A stretch of 64,000 nucleotides of DNA from G965222505 sp965222505 (lineage in GTDB: Bacteria > Bacteroidota > Rhodothermia > Rhodothermales > DATKEJ01): contig OZ244956.1 of assembly GCA_965222505.1 (NCBI GenBank), forward strand, positions 3,038,001 through 3,102,000, written 5' to 3'. Each line of letters begins with the position of its first letter. Position 1 is the first letter of the stretch. A program made the translations under genes and the position numbers. The notes below the pieces were generated by a model. That model saw only the letters and a list, made by a program, of their open reading frames with translations, searched no databases and was not told the DNA's origin. Positions 51,001 to 58,343 of the stretch are shown one piece after another.

Positions 51001-51963
51001 GCCGCTACCGGCATTAATGACGATGTTGGTGGCTATGGTCTGGTTGCCGCTGCACGTGCCCGTGTTAGAACCCTGCAAACCGTCTGCATCGGTAGCCGTG
51101 ACGGTGTAGGCCGCAGTACCCGGTGCCGTTGGTGCATTGATGGGCAGCGCGTAGTTGCCGAACGCATCCGTGACCGAGACGACCGGCAGGCCGTTGCCGC
51201 TTGTGATTCTCACGTCTGCACCTACTGCGGGCGCGCCGTCGAGGTACAGGACGGACCCCGTCACGATGCACGGCTCGAACGTGACGCGGTCTGGATAAAA
51301 GTACAACTCCATTTCATCGATGAGCCCATCTCCGTCATCGTCAACGCCGTTGCCTTGAACCTCTCGGAAAAACTGGGCTGTTTTCGAGGGATCGTGTTTA
51401 CCTGATCCGGACTTAGGCAACCCGGCGTTGGCGTTGATGGGCATAATGGCGCTGAGCTTGGTCCCGTCTTCAGAGAGGGTGCCTTCGCCCCAAAATCGCA
51501 GCTTGTCCGGCAATAACTGGGCGAAAACGGTTTTGTCGTTCTGCGTCAAATCCGACGGGGCGCTGACTTCCACCTGGGCCGGCAGCTTGAGCCGGTTCGT
51601 CTCGATTTCTATTACTGCTGCCCGTGCAATGGGGATGCCTACCGGGTCGGGTACCCGGGAGCGGACCTCCTCTTCGAAGTCATTAAGCTCAATGGACGTG
51701 ACCCGAACGCGGGTATCGGCTTCGAGGCCACCGGGTGGGATCACCACTTCAATGGTGCCGCTGGGGGTACGTACCCGGCCACCGTCTGTGCCGAGGGTGC
51801 CTTCGCCCCGGTCGCTGGGGGTGCCGCCGCCGGGAGCCGTCCACGATAATTGAACCGAGTTGCCCGATACCGTGGCATTCAGGTTGGTCGGCGGGTCCTG
51901 GGCTTGGACTTCGGAGGCGAGGCCAGCAAGGAGTAGAGCGAGCAGAATACGGAGGGTACGCAT
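48046..51963 (-). CDS. large secreted protein with cohesin-like and dockerin-like modules and sorting domain
   Basis: 1305 residues from MRTLRILLALLLAGLASEVQAQ, a good signal peptide. In order: a fibronectin-like start, a long ZU5/beta-sandwich part, a CarboxypepD_reg-like repeat (LYLDGAPAVGADVRITSGNG), Ig-like and PPC-type domains (VEPNNTVAEAQTIPGP), and a fibronectin III segment. A cohesin-like domain (FGVSFVLNYDRTDILDV ... SIGVSRRAGEGG) follows, then two dockerin-like Ca loops (DTNDDRLVNQAD and DANGNGTVNQAD), a second cohesin-like region and the C-terminal sorting domain SYPNPFTQETVIGYAL. It is probably a surface or extracellular scaffold. It is followed on the same strand by nothing within the repeat-bearing gap; the big beta-helix gene lies upstream. 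Confidence 0.85.
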   Translation of the reverse strand: MRTLRILLALLLAGLASEVQAQDPPTNLNATVSGNSVQLSWTAPGGGTPSDRGEGTLGTDGGRVRTPSGTIEVVIPPGGLEADTRVRVTSIELNDFEEEVRSRVPDPVGIPIARAAVIEIETNRLKLPAQVEVSAPSDLTQNDKTVFAQLLPDKLRFWGEGTLSEDGTKLSAIMPINANAGLPKSGSGKHDPSKTAQFFREVQGNGVDDDGDGLIDEMELYFYPDRVTFEPCIVTGSVLYLDGAPAVGADVRITSGNGLPVVSVTDAFGNYALPINAPTAPGTAAYTVTATDADGLQGSNTGTCSGNQTIATNIVINAGSGSSAVGVTITSPADNQVLNTQVTNIVGTVDDPTVEQVEILVSGQYPAITGTVNNGNFNVAVFLPTTFNFIVVLARNADDAVGAASIIVRVGEGAEEPPDLQIALQWDKNNDMDLYLVTPNDNVIYFSNRNADGGTLNIDQTSGTASGPEVISFPAGTAQPGRYGIAVQFFNDRDLGNTKATLSIFARGRTLGTFTQTLSESQSIFGASSLADLPPATVWNVRSIDMPAGSLAPTRPLSEFDLSGTAHAKTWPGKDPGPPLPPVSLDPPAPVYLNGLDRGRAVDLARFAPVRKAETILVDEVEPNNTVAEAQTIPGPSPATLNGNAESNDAGALNINFSDGTQDDLEDLFLVTTTAPGLRLDLGNFTSDLDLYLISADGSALIDGGQSNTAGATAPEQVDLPSLAAGTYLVGVSIFDADPGGGPTTSYALTVTGALEGSGGGGDVQSYRVYRSTSPNARQTGTVVANVNAASTSFVDSGVAPGRYFYQVTAVYTSGESSPSNEAVADVSGGTLNPPLAPTASSTQGIGQEFTVDLNVGSASDPVSNLFGVSFVLNYDRTDILDVVSPTSSNVTAGPFFGSNPVFLPTIDDRAGTVSIGVSRRAGEGGVNGNGTVARVRFVSSANTPEGTQVTLTLTDLTALDPSGAAVALSAVPLTITLGSSGLTVWPGDTNDDRLVNQADVLPIGLCFNQSGPARANATTAWTPQPAQPWSQQNCTFADANGNGTVNQADVLPIGLNWGQSHNTAFDGNQPVTKTTGSVRLRLEPLGRTPQGSFRVAVRADSAKALFGVSFVLHAAPALEVTAAMPGPLLGEETVYLAHQNAFAATRKAGQQAVSEPGIVALFDLQGADGMLPGATATLRLEDILAVDAAGRTLAASAETILTNLAGAETEAPLTYGLSVSYPNPFTQETVIGYALAERSDVRLTVYNLLGQPVRVLIEAEQGVGAHQVRWDGRLENGGYAPSGVYVYRLEAGPFVAGRTMTLVR

Positions 51964-51991
51964 AGGAGACCTCACGGAAAAAGCCGGTCGG

Positions 51992-54900
51992 CTACTTGAC
52001 CAGCATCATCTTTTGGATAGCCACAAAACCGCCCATTTCGATCCGGGCCATGTAGGCCCCACTGGGCAGGTTGCCGGCATCGAAGGTGGCGGTGTACCGC
52101 CCGGCCGGTTGCAGCGCATCCACTACGGTCTGTACGGTACGTCCGAGCACGGAGTATATGGTGAGCCGCACGTGGGTGGGGGTCTGCACGTCGTAGGGAA
52201 TCTGAGCCGCCGGATTGAAGGGATTCGGATAAGCAGGATGTAGCGCAAACTGATCTGGAGGTCCGGTGTTATCGGCTTCGACGTTTACGGCTACAGATTC
52301 GCCTAGCACCTCAAGCGTGAGGGGGGTACCGTTGGGATCATTGGCCGTAACGGCTGTCAGACTGAGGTCGGTCAGGCTGCCCAGGGTTGCCCCGGCGGCG
52401 GTGCGCATACGGATCCGTGCGACTTCGCCTCCGCCACTCACACCGCCCTGACCGGCTTTGCGGGAAATCCCAATTGAGATCCGCCCGGTTGCCGCGTCAA
52501 CGTTCGACAGGAAGATGACATCGCTCCCGATCCAGTCGCCCGGTACCGCATCGACGGGTTCCAGGTGGGTTGTGGGGGTATAGACCACATCAAAGGCGAC
52601 CCCGAACAGGTCGGTGGTCTCGGCGGCCAGTACACGAATGACAAACCCGGTGCCGGGGCGGCTTGGGCCTTCACGCACGAGGTAGAGCGTTGGCCCGGAG
52701 AAGTCGCGAACGACCTCTACGCTGGCTGTGCCGGAGACTGTGCCGGCCGCATCGGTAGCCGTGACGGTGTACACGCCCGGCACCACACCTGCCGTGTACA
52801 ACCCGCCGGCGTCAATGCCCCCGCCTTCAACAGACCAGATGGGTGCGAAGGGTACCGGGTTGGCTGAGCCGTCCAGGCCCATCGCGTCGAATTGCTGGGT
52901 TTGCCCCGGTTCGAGGGTAACGGACCCTGGGCTGACGATCACCTGGGCCAGCGCGGAGGATTGGGCCACAATGCTAAACTGAATCGCGTCTGTGGCGTTC
53001 GGGTCGGTCTGGGAGGTAACGGTGACGTCCACCACGTTGCGCTCGCCATCTGGTGCACTTCCTGGCACGGCGATGGGCAGTTTGGCGGCATTCGGCCCGT
53101 CGGATTTGAGTTGAAACGTGAAGGTGTTTGGGCCGGTCAGCCAGCCGCGCTGGTCGCGGACGGTAAAGTTGACCTGATCATCCGGGCGGTCCCAGTTTTT
53201 GACGTAGACTGTTACCGAATCGGTTTGTCCTTTCAGGGACCCCACGGCATCGCCTTCGGCCGTGGCTACGACGGCAACGGTTTTGTTGCGAAAGTTGTCA
53301 TACTCCACGTTGCCCTTGACGCCGTCGCCATTTCCGGCGGCATCGCCGCTCGGGCCGGTCGCATCGCCCCACCAGTTGTCTTTGGCGTTCACGGTGCTAT
53401 TGGGGTCCGTGTTGTTTACCCCGAAGCCATCATTCCCAAAGATGTTGTTTTTGTTGACATCCGCCGTGGCCCCATTGCCGAACTTCAGGCCGTCGCCGGT
53501 GTTACCGGACACGGTATTACCGAACGCGGAAGCTTTACCGCCTTCGACGTCGATGCCCGTTTGGGTACCGGAGATGTCATTGTTGCCGATCAGGATTTGT
53601 TTGTTAGGATCTGTGTTACGGGTCTGCACACCGGCATCGGTATTGTTGCCAAACTTGTTGTCCTGCACGGCATGGTCGCCGCCGCCCTCAATCTTGACGC
53701 CGACGGCATTTTTCGTGACGGTATTCGAGGAGACTTTTACCCCGGTCGAATTTTCTACGGACACGCCGGAGCGTTCGCTGGAGCTGATCGTGTTTTCTGC
53801 GACCTCGACGCCCACGGCATCCCGCGCACGAATGCCATTGCCGCCGTTGCCCATTTTATTTTCGGGGTCTTCGCCCGCTGCATTCGTACCGATCTTGTTG
53901 CCTTCGATGGTACGTCTGCCGCTGCCCTTGACTTCAATACCGCCTTCGGTGTTACCGGAAATGACGTTATTTTTGAGCGTCGTGTTGGGTGCGTTCTCGA
54001 CGTGGATTCCGTATTTGCCGTTCCCCATCGGCTCGTTGCCGGAAGCGTCCGTACCGATGGTATTGTCGGTGAACTTGTTGCCGGAACCGTCTCCCATGAC
54101 CATGATCCCCGAGCCTTCGTTGCCGGAGAGGACGTTGCTTTTGAGGGTCGTGTTCGAGGCCCCGTCAATACACACCCCGTCGCCCTTGTTGCCGGCGGCA
54201 CCGGTGCCGTTCTCACCCGTCCCGATTTTATTATCTTCGATGGTAACGCCGGTGGCGTCGCGCCCGGTGACCATCACCCCGGCTCCTTCATTGCCGGAGA
54301 GGACGTTACTTTTGACCGTGGTGTTTGAGGCATTGGATACCTTGACGCCGTCGCCTTTGTTGCCGGCGGTACTGGTCCCGTCTTCGCCGACGCCGATTTT
54401 GTTGTCTTCGATGGTAACGCCGGTGGCATCCCGGCCTTCGACGGCCACGCCTGCGCCGTCATTGCCGGAGAGCACATTGCTTTTGACGGTTGCACCGGAG
54501 GCATTCACGATACAGACGCCGTCGCCCTTGTTGCCTGCAGGTGAGGTCCCGTCTTCGCCGACGCCAATTTTATTTTCTTCAACCGTAACGTCCCGTGAAC
54601 CGCCATCGATCAGGACACCGTGTTCGGTATTGCCGGAGATGACGTTACTTTTGACCCTGGCATTCGATCCCCCGTTCACCAGTACGCCGTTTTTGCCGTT
54701 GGCGTTGCCGCCGTCGACGGTCCCGATTTTGTTGCCTTCGATGACGTTATTCTCGGAGTCTGCTCCTTCGATGGTGATACCGGAACGGGTGTTGCCGGAG
54801 AAGGTGCTGTTTTTGACCGTATTGCCCGAACTGTTGACGATGCAGACCCCGTCGCGTCCGTTGTCCTTCATCGTGACGCCGTCGATCACGTTCTCGCCTT

Positions 54901-56317
54901 CTCCTTCCAGCATAATGGCGTCTTTGGGGAAACCGGTAATCATGACATTGGTCACGCTGCTTTTGCCCCCCATGAGGACCAAGCCCGACCCGTCGGGGAG
55001 GTTATCCCCTTTGATTTCAACCGGGTTTTCCGGGTCGTTCGACGTTATCACGACCGGGTGGTTGATGGGCGGCAAAGGTTCTGTGGGTTCGATTTGGCCG
55101 GGCGGCAGCATCAGCCGGATGGGATCTTCCATGCCCTGTGAATTGGCATGTTCGAGGCCGGCCCGCAGGGTACATTGCTCGCCCGGTGTGTCTGGATCAG
55201 TGTCGCAGACGCCGTCGTTCGGGTCGTGATCTCCCTCATCGCCGGTGCTCCCGACTGAAACGTCGGTGGCTGCGGCTGTGGTGAAGGTGAACAGGGTGGA
55301 CCAATTGCTTTCCCCTCCGGCATTCATCGACTTGACCCGCCAGTGGTAGGTTGTTTCCTCAGCGAGTTCGCCCGGGGCATGTTGCGTGCTGGCCGTTGTC
55401 GCGGACATCACGTTGCCGGGTGGAAAATCAGACTGGGTGGAGAGTTGGACCATATAGGTATCCACCGGTCCGCCTTCGTTTGGGGCATTCCAGGAAAGGG
55501 TCGGCGTGTTTGAGATCCCGGTGGCATTGTTTAGGGGAAATGCAAGCTGTGGAACGCCGGGCGGGTCAATGGGGGGGGCCGTAAAGGTCCAGAAAAAGAA
55601 ACCAGGGAAGGAAAACCACTGGGCCTCCAGAATGGAGTGGAAGGGTGTTGGCCCGCTGGCAGGTGCCATGACGGTTTGTTCAAACGTCACACTCTCGCCG
55701 CCATTGAGTGTTGCGCCGGGTGGCGACGTAGAGACCCAGGGCAAGTTGGGGTACGTCGACAGGGTCCAGGTACTGGGGCCGGGCACGAAGGGGTCAACGC
55801 AGCCCATGTCAAACCCGCTCCAGGTGTACGGCCCGAAGGTCAACGAGGTTGATTGCCCCGGTCCCAGTTCGACGGGGCCGACCATCGTAGCGCCTGGGGA
55901 GGTTGTAACGGTCAGGGTGACGTTGATGGCTTCCCAATTTTCGTTACCGTCAACGACGGAGGTCGTATACGTACCCGGGTTTTGGGGGGCCGTGAACTGG
56001 AGCCTGATGGGCTGAATGTCTTCACAGCCATCGGAGGTGAAGGAGGACTGCGATAGGTTGAGCCAGCCCACACCGGGGGAGAGGCTCAGGGCACCGCTTT
56101 GCGAAGTTTCGTTTGCCCAGAAGTACCAGTAGCCGTCAAAGACCTGGCCGGGCAACAGTTCAATGGCATATTCGGCCTGCAGGTCTACCGTCTTGGCCGC
56201 CCAACCGGTCTCGGTCGCTTCGAGGGCGATACCCGCTCGGCCATTTTGCTGGGCCCATGCATGGCCCGTTACGAAGATTAGTGAGAGAAAAAGCCAGATA
56301 ATGCGCTTAGTGTACAT
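51992..56317 (-). CDS. giant secreted beta-helix protein with cohesin-like domain and sorting domain
   Basis: 1441 residues with signal peptide MYTKRIIWLFLSLIFVTGHA. After two beta-sandwich/fibronectin-like domains (to ~350) comes a very long right-handed parallel beta-helix (~370-1030) built of repeats such as TIEDNKIG ... GNKGDGV ... VKSNVLSGN. An Ig-like domain (VIVSPGSVTLEPGQTQQF), a cohesin-like domain (FGVAFDVVYTPTTHLEPV ... GISRKAGQGG) and the sorting domain AYPNPFNPAAQIPYD follow. Its last domains resemble those of the protein encoded just downstream. It is likely an adhesin or glycan-binding surface protein. Confidence 0.87.
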   Translation of the reverse strand: MYTKRIIWLFLSLIFVTGHAWAQQNGRAGIALEATETGWAAKTVDLQAEYAIELLPGQVFDGYWYFWANETSQSGALSLSPGVGWLNLSQSSFTSDGCEDIQPIRLQFTAPQNPGTYTTSVVDGNENWEAINVTLTVTTSPGATMVGPVELGPGQSTSLTFGPYTWSGFDMGCVDPFVPGPSTWTLSTYPNLPWVSTSPPGATLNGGESVTFEQTVMAPASGPTPFHSILEAQWFSFPGFFFWTFTAPPIDPPGVPQLAFPLNNATGISNTPTLSWNAPNEGGPVDTYMVQLSTQSDFPPGNVMSATTASTQHAPGELAEETTYHWRVKSMNAGGESNWSTLFTFTTAAATDVSVGSTGDEGDHDPNDGVCDTDPDTPGEQCTLRAGLEHANSQGMEDPIRLMLPPGQIEPTEPLPPINHPVVITSNDPENPVEIKGDNLPDGSGLVLMGGKSSVTNVMITGFPKDAIMLEGEGENVIDGVTMKDNGRDGVCIVNSSGNTVKNSTFSGNTRSGITIEGADSENNVIEGNKIGTVDGGNANGKNGVLVNGGSNARVKSNVISGNTEHGVLIDGGSRDVTVEENKIGVGEDGTSPAGNKGDGVCIVNASGATVKSNVLSGNDGAGVAVEGRDATGVTIEDNKIGVGEDGTSTAGNKGDGVKVSNASNTTVKSNVLSGNEGAGVMVTGRDATGVTIEDNKIGTGENGTGAAGNKGDGVCIDGASNTTLKSNVLSGNEGSGIMVMGDGSGNKFTDNTIGTDASGNEPMGNGKYGIHVENAPNTTLKNNVISGNTEGGIEVKGSGRRTIEGNKIGTNAAGEDPENKMGNGGNGIRARDAVGVEVAENTISSSERSGVSVENSTGVKVSSNTVTKNAVGVKIEGGGDHAVQDNKFGNNTDAGVQTRNTDPNKQILIGNNDISGTQTGIDVEGGKASAFGNTVSGNTGDGLKFGNGATADVNKNNIFGNDGFGVNNTDPNSTVNAKDNWWGDATGPSGDAAGNGDGVKGNVEYDNFRNKTVAVVATAEGDAVGSLKGQTDSVTVYVKNWDRPDDQVNFTVRDQRGWLTGPNTFTFQLKSDGPNAAKLPIAVPGSAPDGERNVVDVTVTSQTDPNATDAIQFSIVAQSSALAQVIVSPGSVTLEPGQTQQFDAMGLDGSANPVPFAPIWSVEGGGIDAGGLYTAGVVPGVYTVTATDAAGTVSGTASVEVVRDFSGPTLYLVREGPSRPGTGFVIRVLAAETTDLFGVAFDVVYTPTTHLEPVDAVPGDWIGSDVIFLSNVDAATGRISIGISRKAGQGGVSGGGEVARIRMRTAAGATLGSLTDLSLTAVTANDPNGTPLTLEVLGESVAVNVEADNTGPPDQFALHPAYPNPFNPAAQIPYDVQTPTHVRLTIYSVLGRTVQTVVDALQPAGRYTATFDAGNLPSGAYMARIEMGGFVAIQKMMLVK
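53900..54830. repeat. in-gene tandem repeat, period 162-171 bp
   Basis: Within the giant beta-helix gene six successive units carry the anchor (T)TGCCGGAGA or a close variant at about 53955, 54123, 54294, 54465, 54633 and 54795, that is spacings of 168, 171, 171, 168 and 162 bases. All are multiples of three (54-57 residues). Neighbouring central units (54123-54465) are nearly identical in DNA, so unit gain and loss by recombination is likely. Confidence 0.85.
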
Positions 56318-56777
56318 AACGATCTCCCATCTTGTATGGATTTACACCCGGCTGGATTGTTGTGCCGCTTCCAGAAGTGTGCGGTTACACGAATAATGTA
56401 AGCATGAACCAGGCCCTTATCTATAGGGGTATCCCTCACACCATGGTGGCACTAACCGAAAAAAGGCCTTCTAGCGGCTTGTTAGGGAGTGCTTTAAGGG
56501 CAAATGAAAAGGGTGTAGGGAAATCCCCTACAAGCGGGTACTCGTTTTCCCCTACAAGGAGTGGTGAAAATCTACGTCAATTTCTGCCGGAGTCGGTGTT
56601 ATACTTTGCGTTACGGTCGGGATTCCAGTACTTTATTCCATATGCAAGAAGCTGGCCGCACCGATTAACCGCAGGCCTAGGCGGAGAAAGGGGTCTTCTG
56701 AAACACGCTCGACCCTATATAGTCCGTGCCGGTACCTTGCTCACACTCATTGGGATAATCAAACGAGTAAACCGGAT
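56318..56777. other. 460-base gap without a gene
   Basis: The gap separates the giant beta-helix gene (-) from a lipoprotein gene (+), so it must hold both promoters. It contains a small hairpin, GTAGGG ... CCCCTAC at 56515-56531, and a second CCCCTACAAGG at 56549-56559. No frame in it shows a recognisable product. Confidence 0.4.
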
Positions 56778-57284
56778 ATGATCATGAAAAAACGCCATAT
56801 CTCTCCTGCGGCCCTGACCCGGCACACCCGCCTGGTGTGGGCCTGCTTCCTGATGGTGGCCTTCGTTTTTGCCGGGTGTGGGAGTAGTGATCCTGTGGGA
56901 CCGGACCCGGATCCGGACCCAGGCTGCCCAGGTGGCTCTACGGAGACCACGGGTACAATCGCGGGTACGCTTACCCTGGCACCTGGCGCAACCGGTGACC
57001 TGCAAAACACGCGTGTGGCTATTTATAATGACTTTGCCGACTGGAATAATGACCGCGTGGCCGTGCAAACGACAGCAGGCGGAAATGGGGTATACAACAT
57101 GAGTCCCATAGTGCCGGGTTCCTACTATATGGACGCCTGGAAAGACGTTGACAACAGCGGCACGTTCAACTCGGGTGACCTCGCTGGCGTGTTCCAGGCC
57201 GACGCACAGGGTCAGCCTACGCCGTTTCAGATTGCTGCCTGTAATGTAGCGACCAACAACTTCCGGCTGTTTGTCATTCAGTAG
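56778..57284 (+). CDS. hypothetical lipoprotein with SdrD/CnaB-like beta domain
   Basis: 168 residues (the Met two codons later is also possible). The signal segment LVWACFLMVAFVFAGC ends in a lipobox, followed by a short Pro/Asp-rich linker (DPVGPDPDPDPGCPGG). The rest, TGTIAGTLTLAPGATGDLQNT ... GVYNMSPIVPGSYYMDAWKDVDNSG, resembles a single prealbumin/CnaB-like beta-sandwich. It probably sits on the outer membrane. The function is unknown. Confidence 0.75.
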   Translation: MIMKKRHISPAALTRHTRLVWACFLMVAFVFAGCGSSDPVGPDPDPDPGCPGGSTETTGTIAGTLTLAPGATGDLQNTRVAIYNDFADWNNDRVAVQTTAGGNGVYNMSPIVPGSYYMDAWKDVDNSGTFNSGDLAGVFQADAQGQPTPFQIAACNVATNNFRLFVIQ

Positions 57285-57325
57285 CATCGGCGGTGGTTGT
57301 GGCGGCGCAGTGTGAAGGACGCAAA

Positions 57326-58312
57326 CTATTCGACCGTCCGGGTGTGGCGTATGCCCACTCTGAGGGCAAAGTCCGGCGCGCTTGCGGCGAAAAGGTCTTC
57401 GGTGAAGCTGACCACGAGTGCGGTGGTCTTGCCGATGGGAAGGGTGGCCCCTCCACCCAGGATCACAGACGTGAGGTCAACCTCTCGTATGCCGGTCCGC
57501 CGAAAGGGAGAACGCTGGATGCGGACATGCCCATGAAGCATAAGCCCAGGCATCCACGAAAACGCGACATCGGCTCCTGCAAACGGATAGGTGCGAAGCC
57601 GGTCCGCTCGATCGGTACGCCCTGATTTGGGCACCATCCAGCCTGCATTAAGATGGGTGGTCCACCGCGTGCCGAGCCGGTGTGTGGCCAGTAAGGCCAA
57701 ACCCGCGTTAAGGGCTCCGTTTCCGAACCCCTGATCCGGGTCACCTGTGGGCAATGCCAGAAACCCGGCTGCGCCCACGGTCGGGCCGGTCGTATGGATG
57801 ACACGCTTTACATGAAGCAACACATTGCCTGGTCGGAGCGCTCCTGCCGTGCCTCGAACTACGGGCTGGTCTTCCCGGTCGATAGCCAGCAGAAAGGCGT
57901 TGTGTGGGCGAGCACTCCGGCCGTAATCGCTGAATCCAAAAAAGTTGTGAAATGCCTCAAGGGGGCCGTCAAGGATACCCGCCGTATGCCGCACGAACGG
58001 CACGGCCAGTCCGACCTCCAGCCGCTCGCCCAGCCGCTTTCGGAGGATCAACTCGGCCATGAGCGATTCCAGGTCCACCCCGAAGCTCCAGGCCGCCGAC
58101 CCGCGTACCAGGTAGGAACTCGAATAGCCAAGGTGTAGGGCCAGCGTATTCGCCGGATGAGCGGACGTCACCGGTGGTGCGGCCACGCCCAGAAACGGCG
58201 GGAATTCGTTCTGGACGTAGAGGGGTTCCGGCGCAGCTTGGGCCGACACCTCAGGTAATGCAAACCCCAGGCCCCCAACAGTACATGCGAATATAAATGC
58301 GAGACGGGCCAT
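57326..58312 (-). CDS. DUF3187-type outer-membrane protein
   Basis: 328 residues from MARLAFIFACTVGGLGF with a signal peptide ending EVSAQA. The mature sequence is rich in alternating beta strands (LALHLGYSSSYLVRGSAAWSF, LGTRWTTHLNAGWMVP, GLMLHGHVRIQRSPF), matching the DUF3187 beta-barrel family. The frame is open 67 codons further upstream, but that stretch overlaps the divergent subtilisin gene. Its start codon lies only a few bases from a possible start of that gene. Confidence 0.75.
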   Translation of the reverse strand: MARLAFIFACTVGGLGFALPEVSAQAAPEPLYVQNEFPPFLGVAAPPVTSAHPANTLALHLGYSSSYLVRGSAAWSFGVDLESLMAELILRKRLGERLEVGLAVPFVRHTAGILDGPLEAFHNFFGFSDYGRSARPHNAFLLAIDREDQPVVRGTAGALRPGNVLLHVKRVIHTTGPTVGAAGFLALPTGDPDQGFGNGALNAGLALLATHRLGTRWTTHLNAGWMVPKSGRTDRADRLRTYPFAGADVAFSWMPGLMLHGHVRIQRSPFRRTGIREVDLTSVILGGGATLPIGKTTALVVSFTEDLFAASAPDFALRVGIRHTRTVE

Positions 58313-58343
58313 GCAAAGGTTCAGATCATACGGGGCACGCGCA

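Noticed and set aside
53900..54830. CRISPR array
   Set aside because: The regular spacing is of in-frame protein repeats; units vary gradually and there are no unique spacers or cas genes.
53262..55229. 655-codon open frame on the + strand opposite the giant beta-helix gene
   Set aside because: It is antisense to repeated coding sequence; its product is low-complexity Leu/Pro/Ser repeats mirroring the 171-bp units, with no family features.
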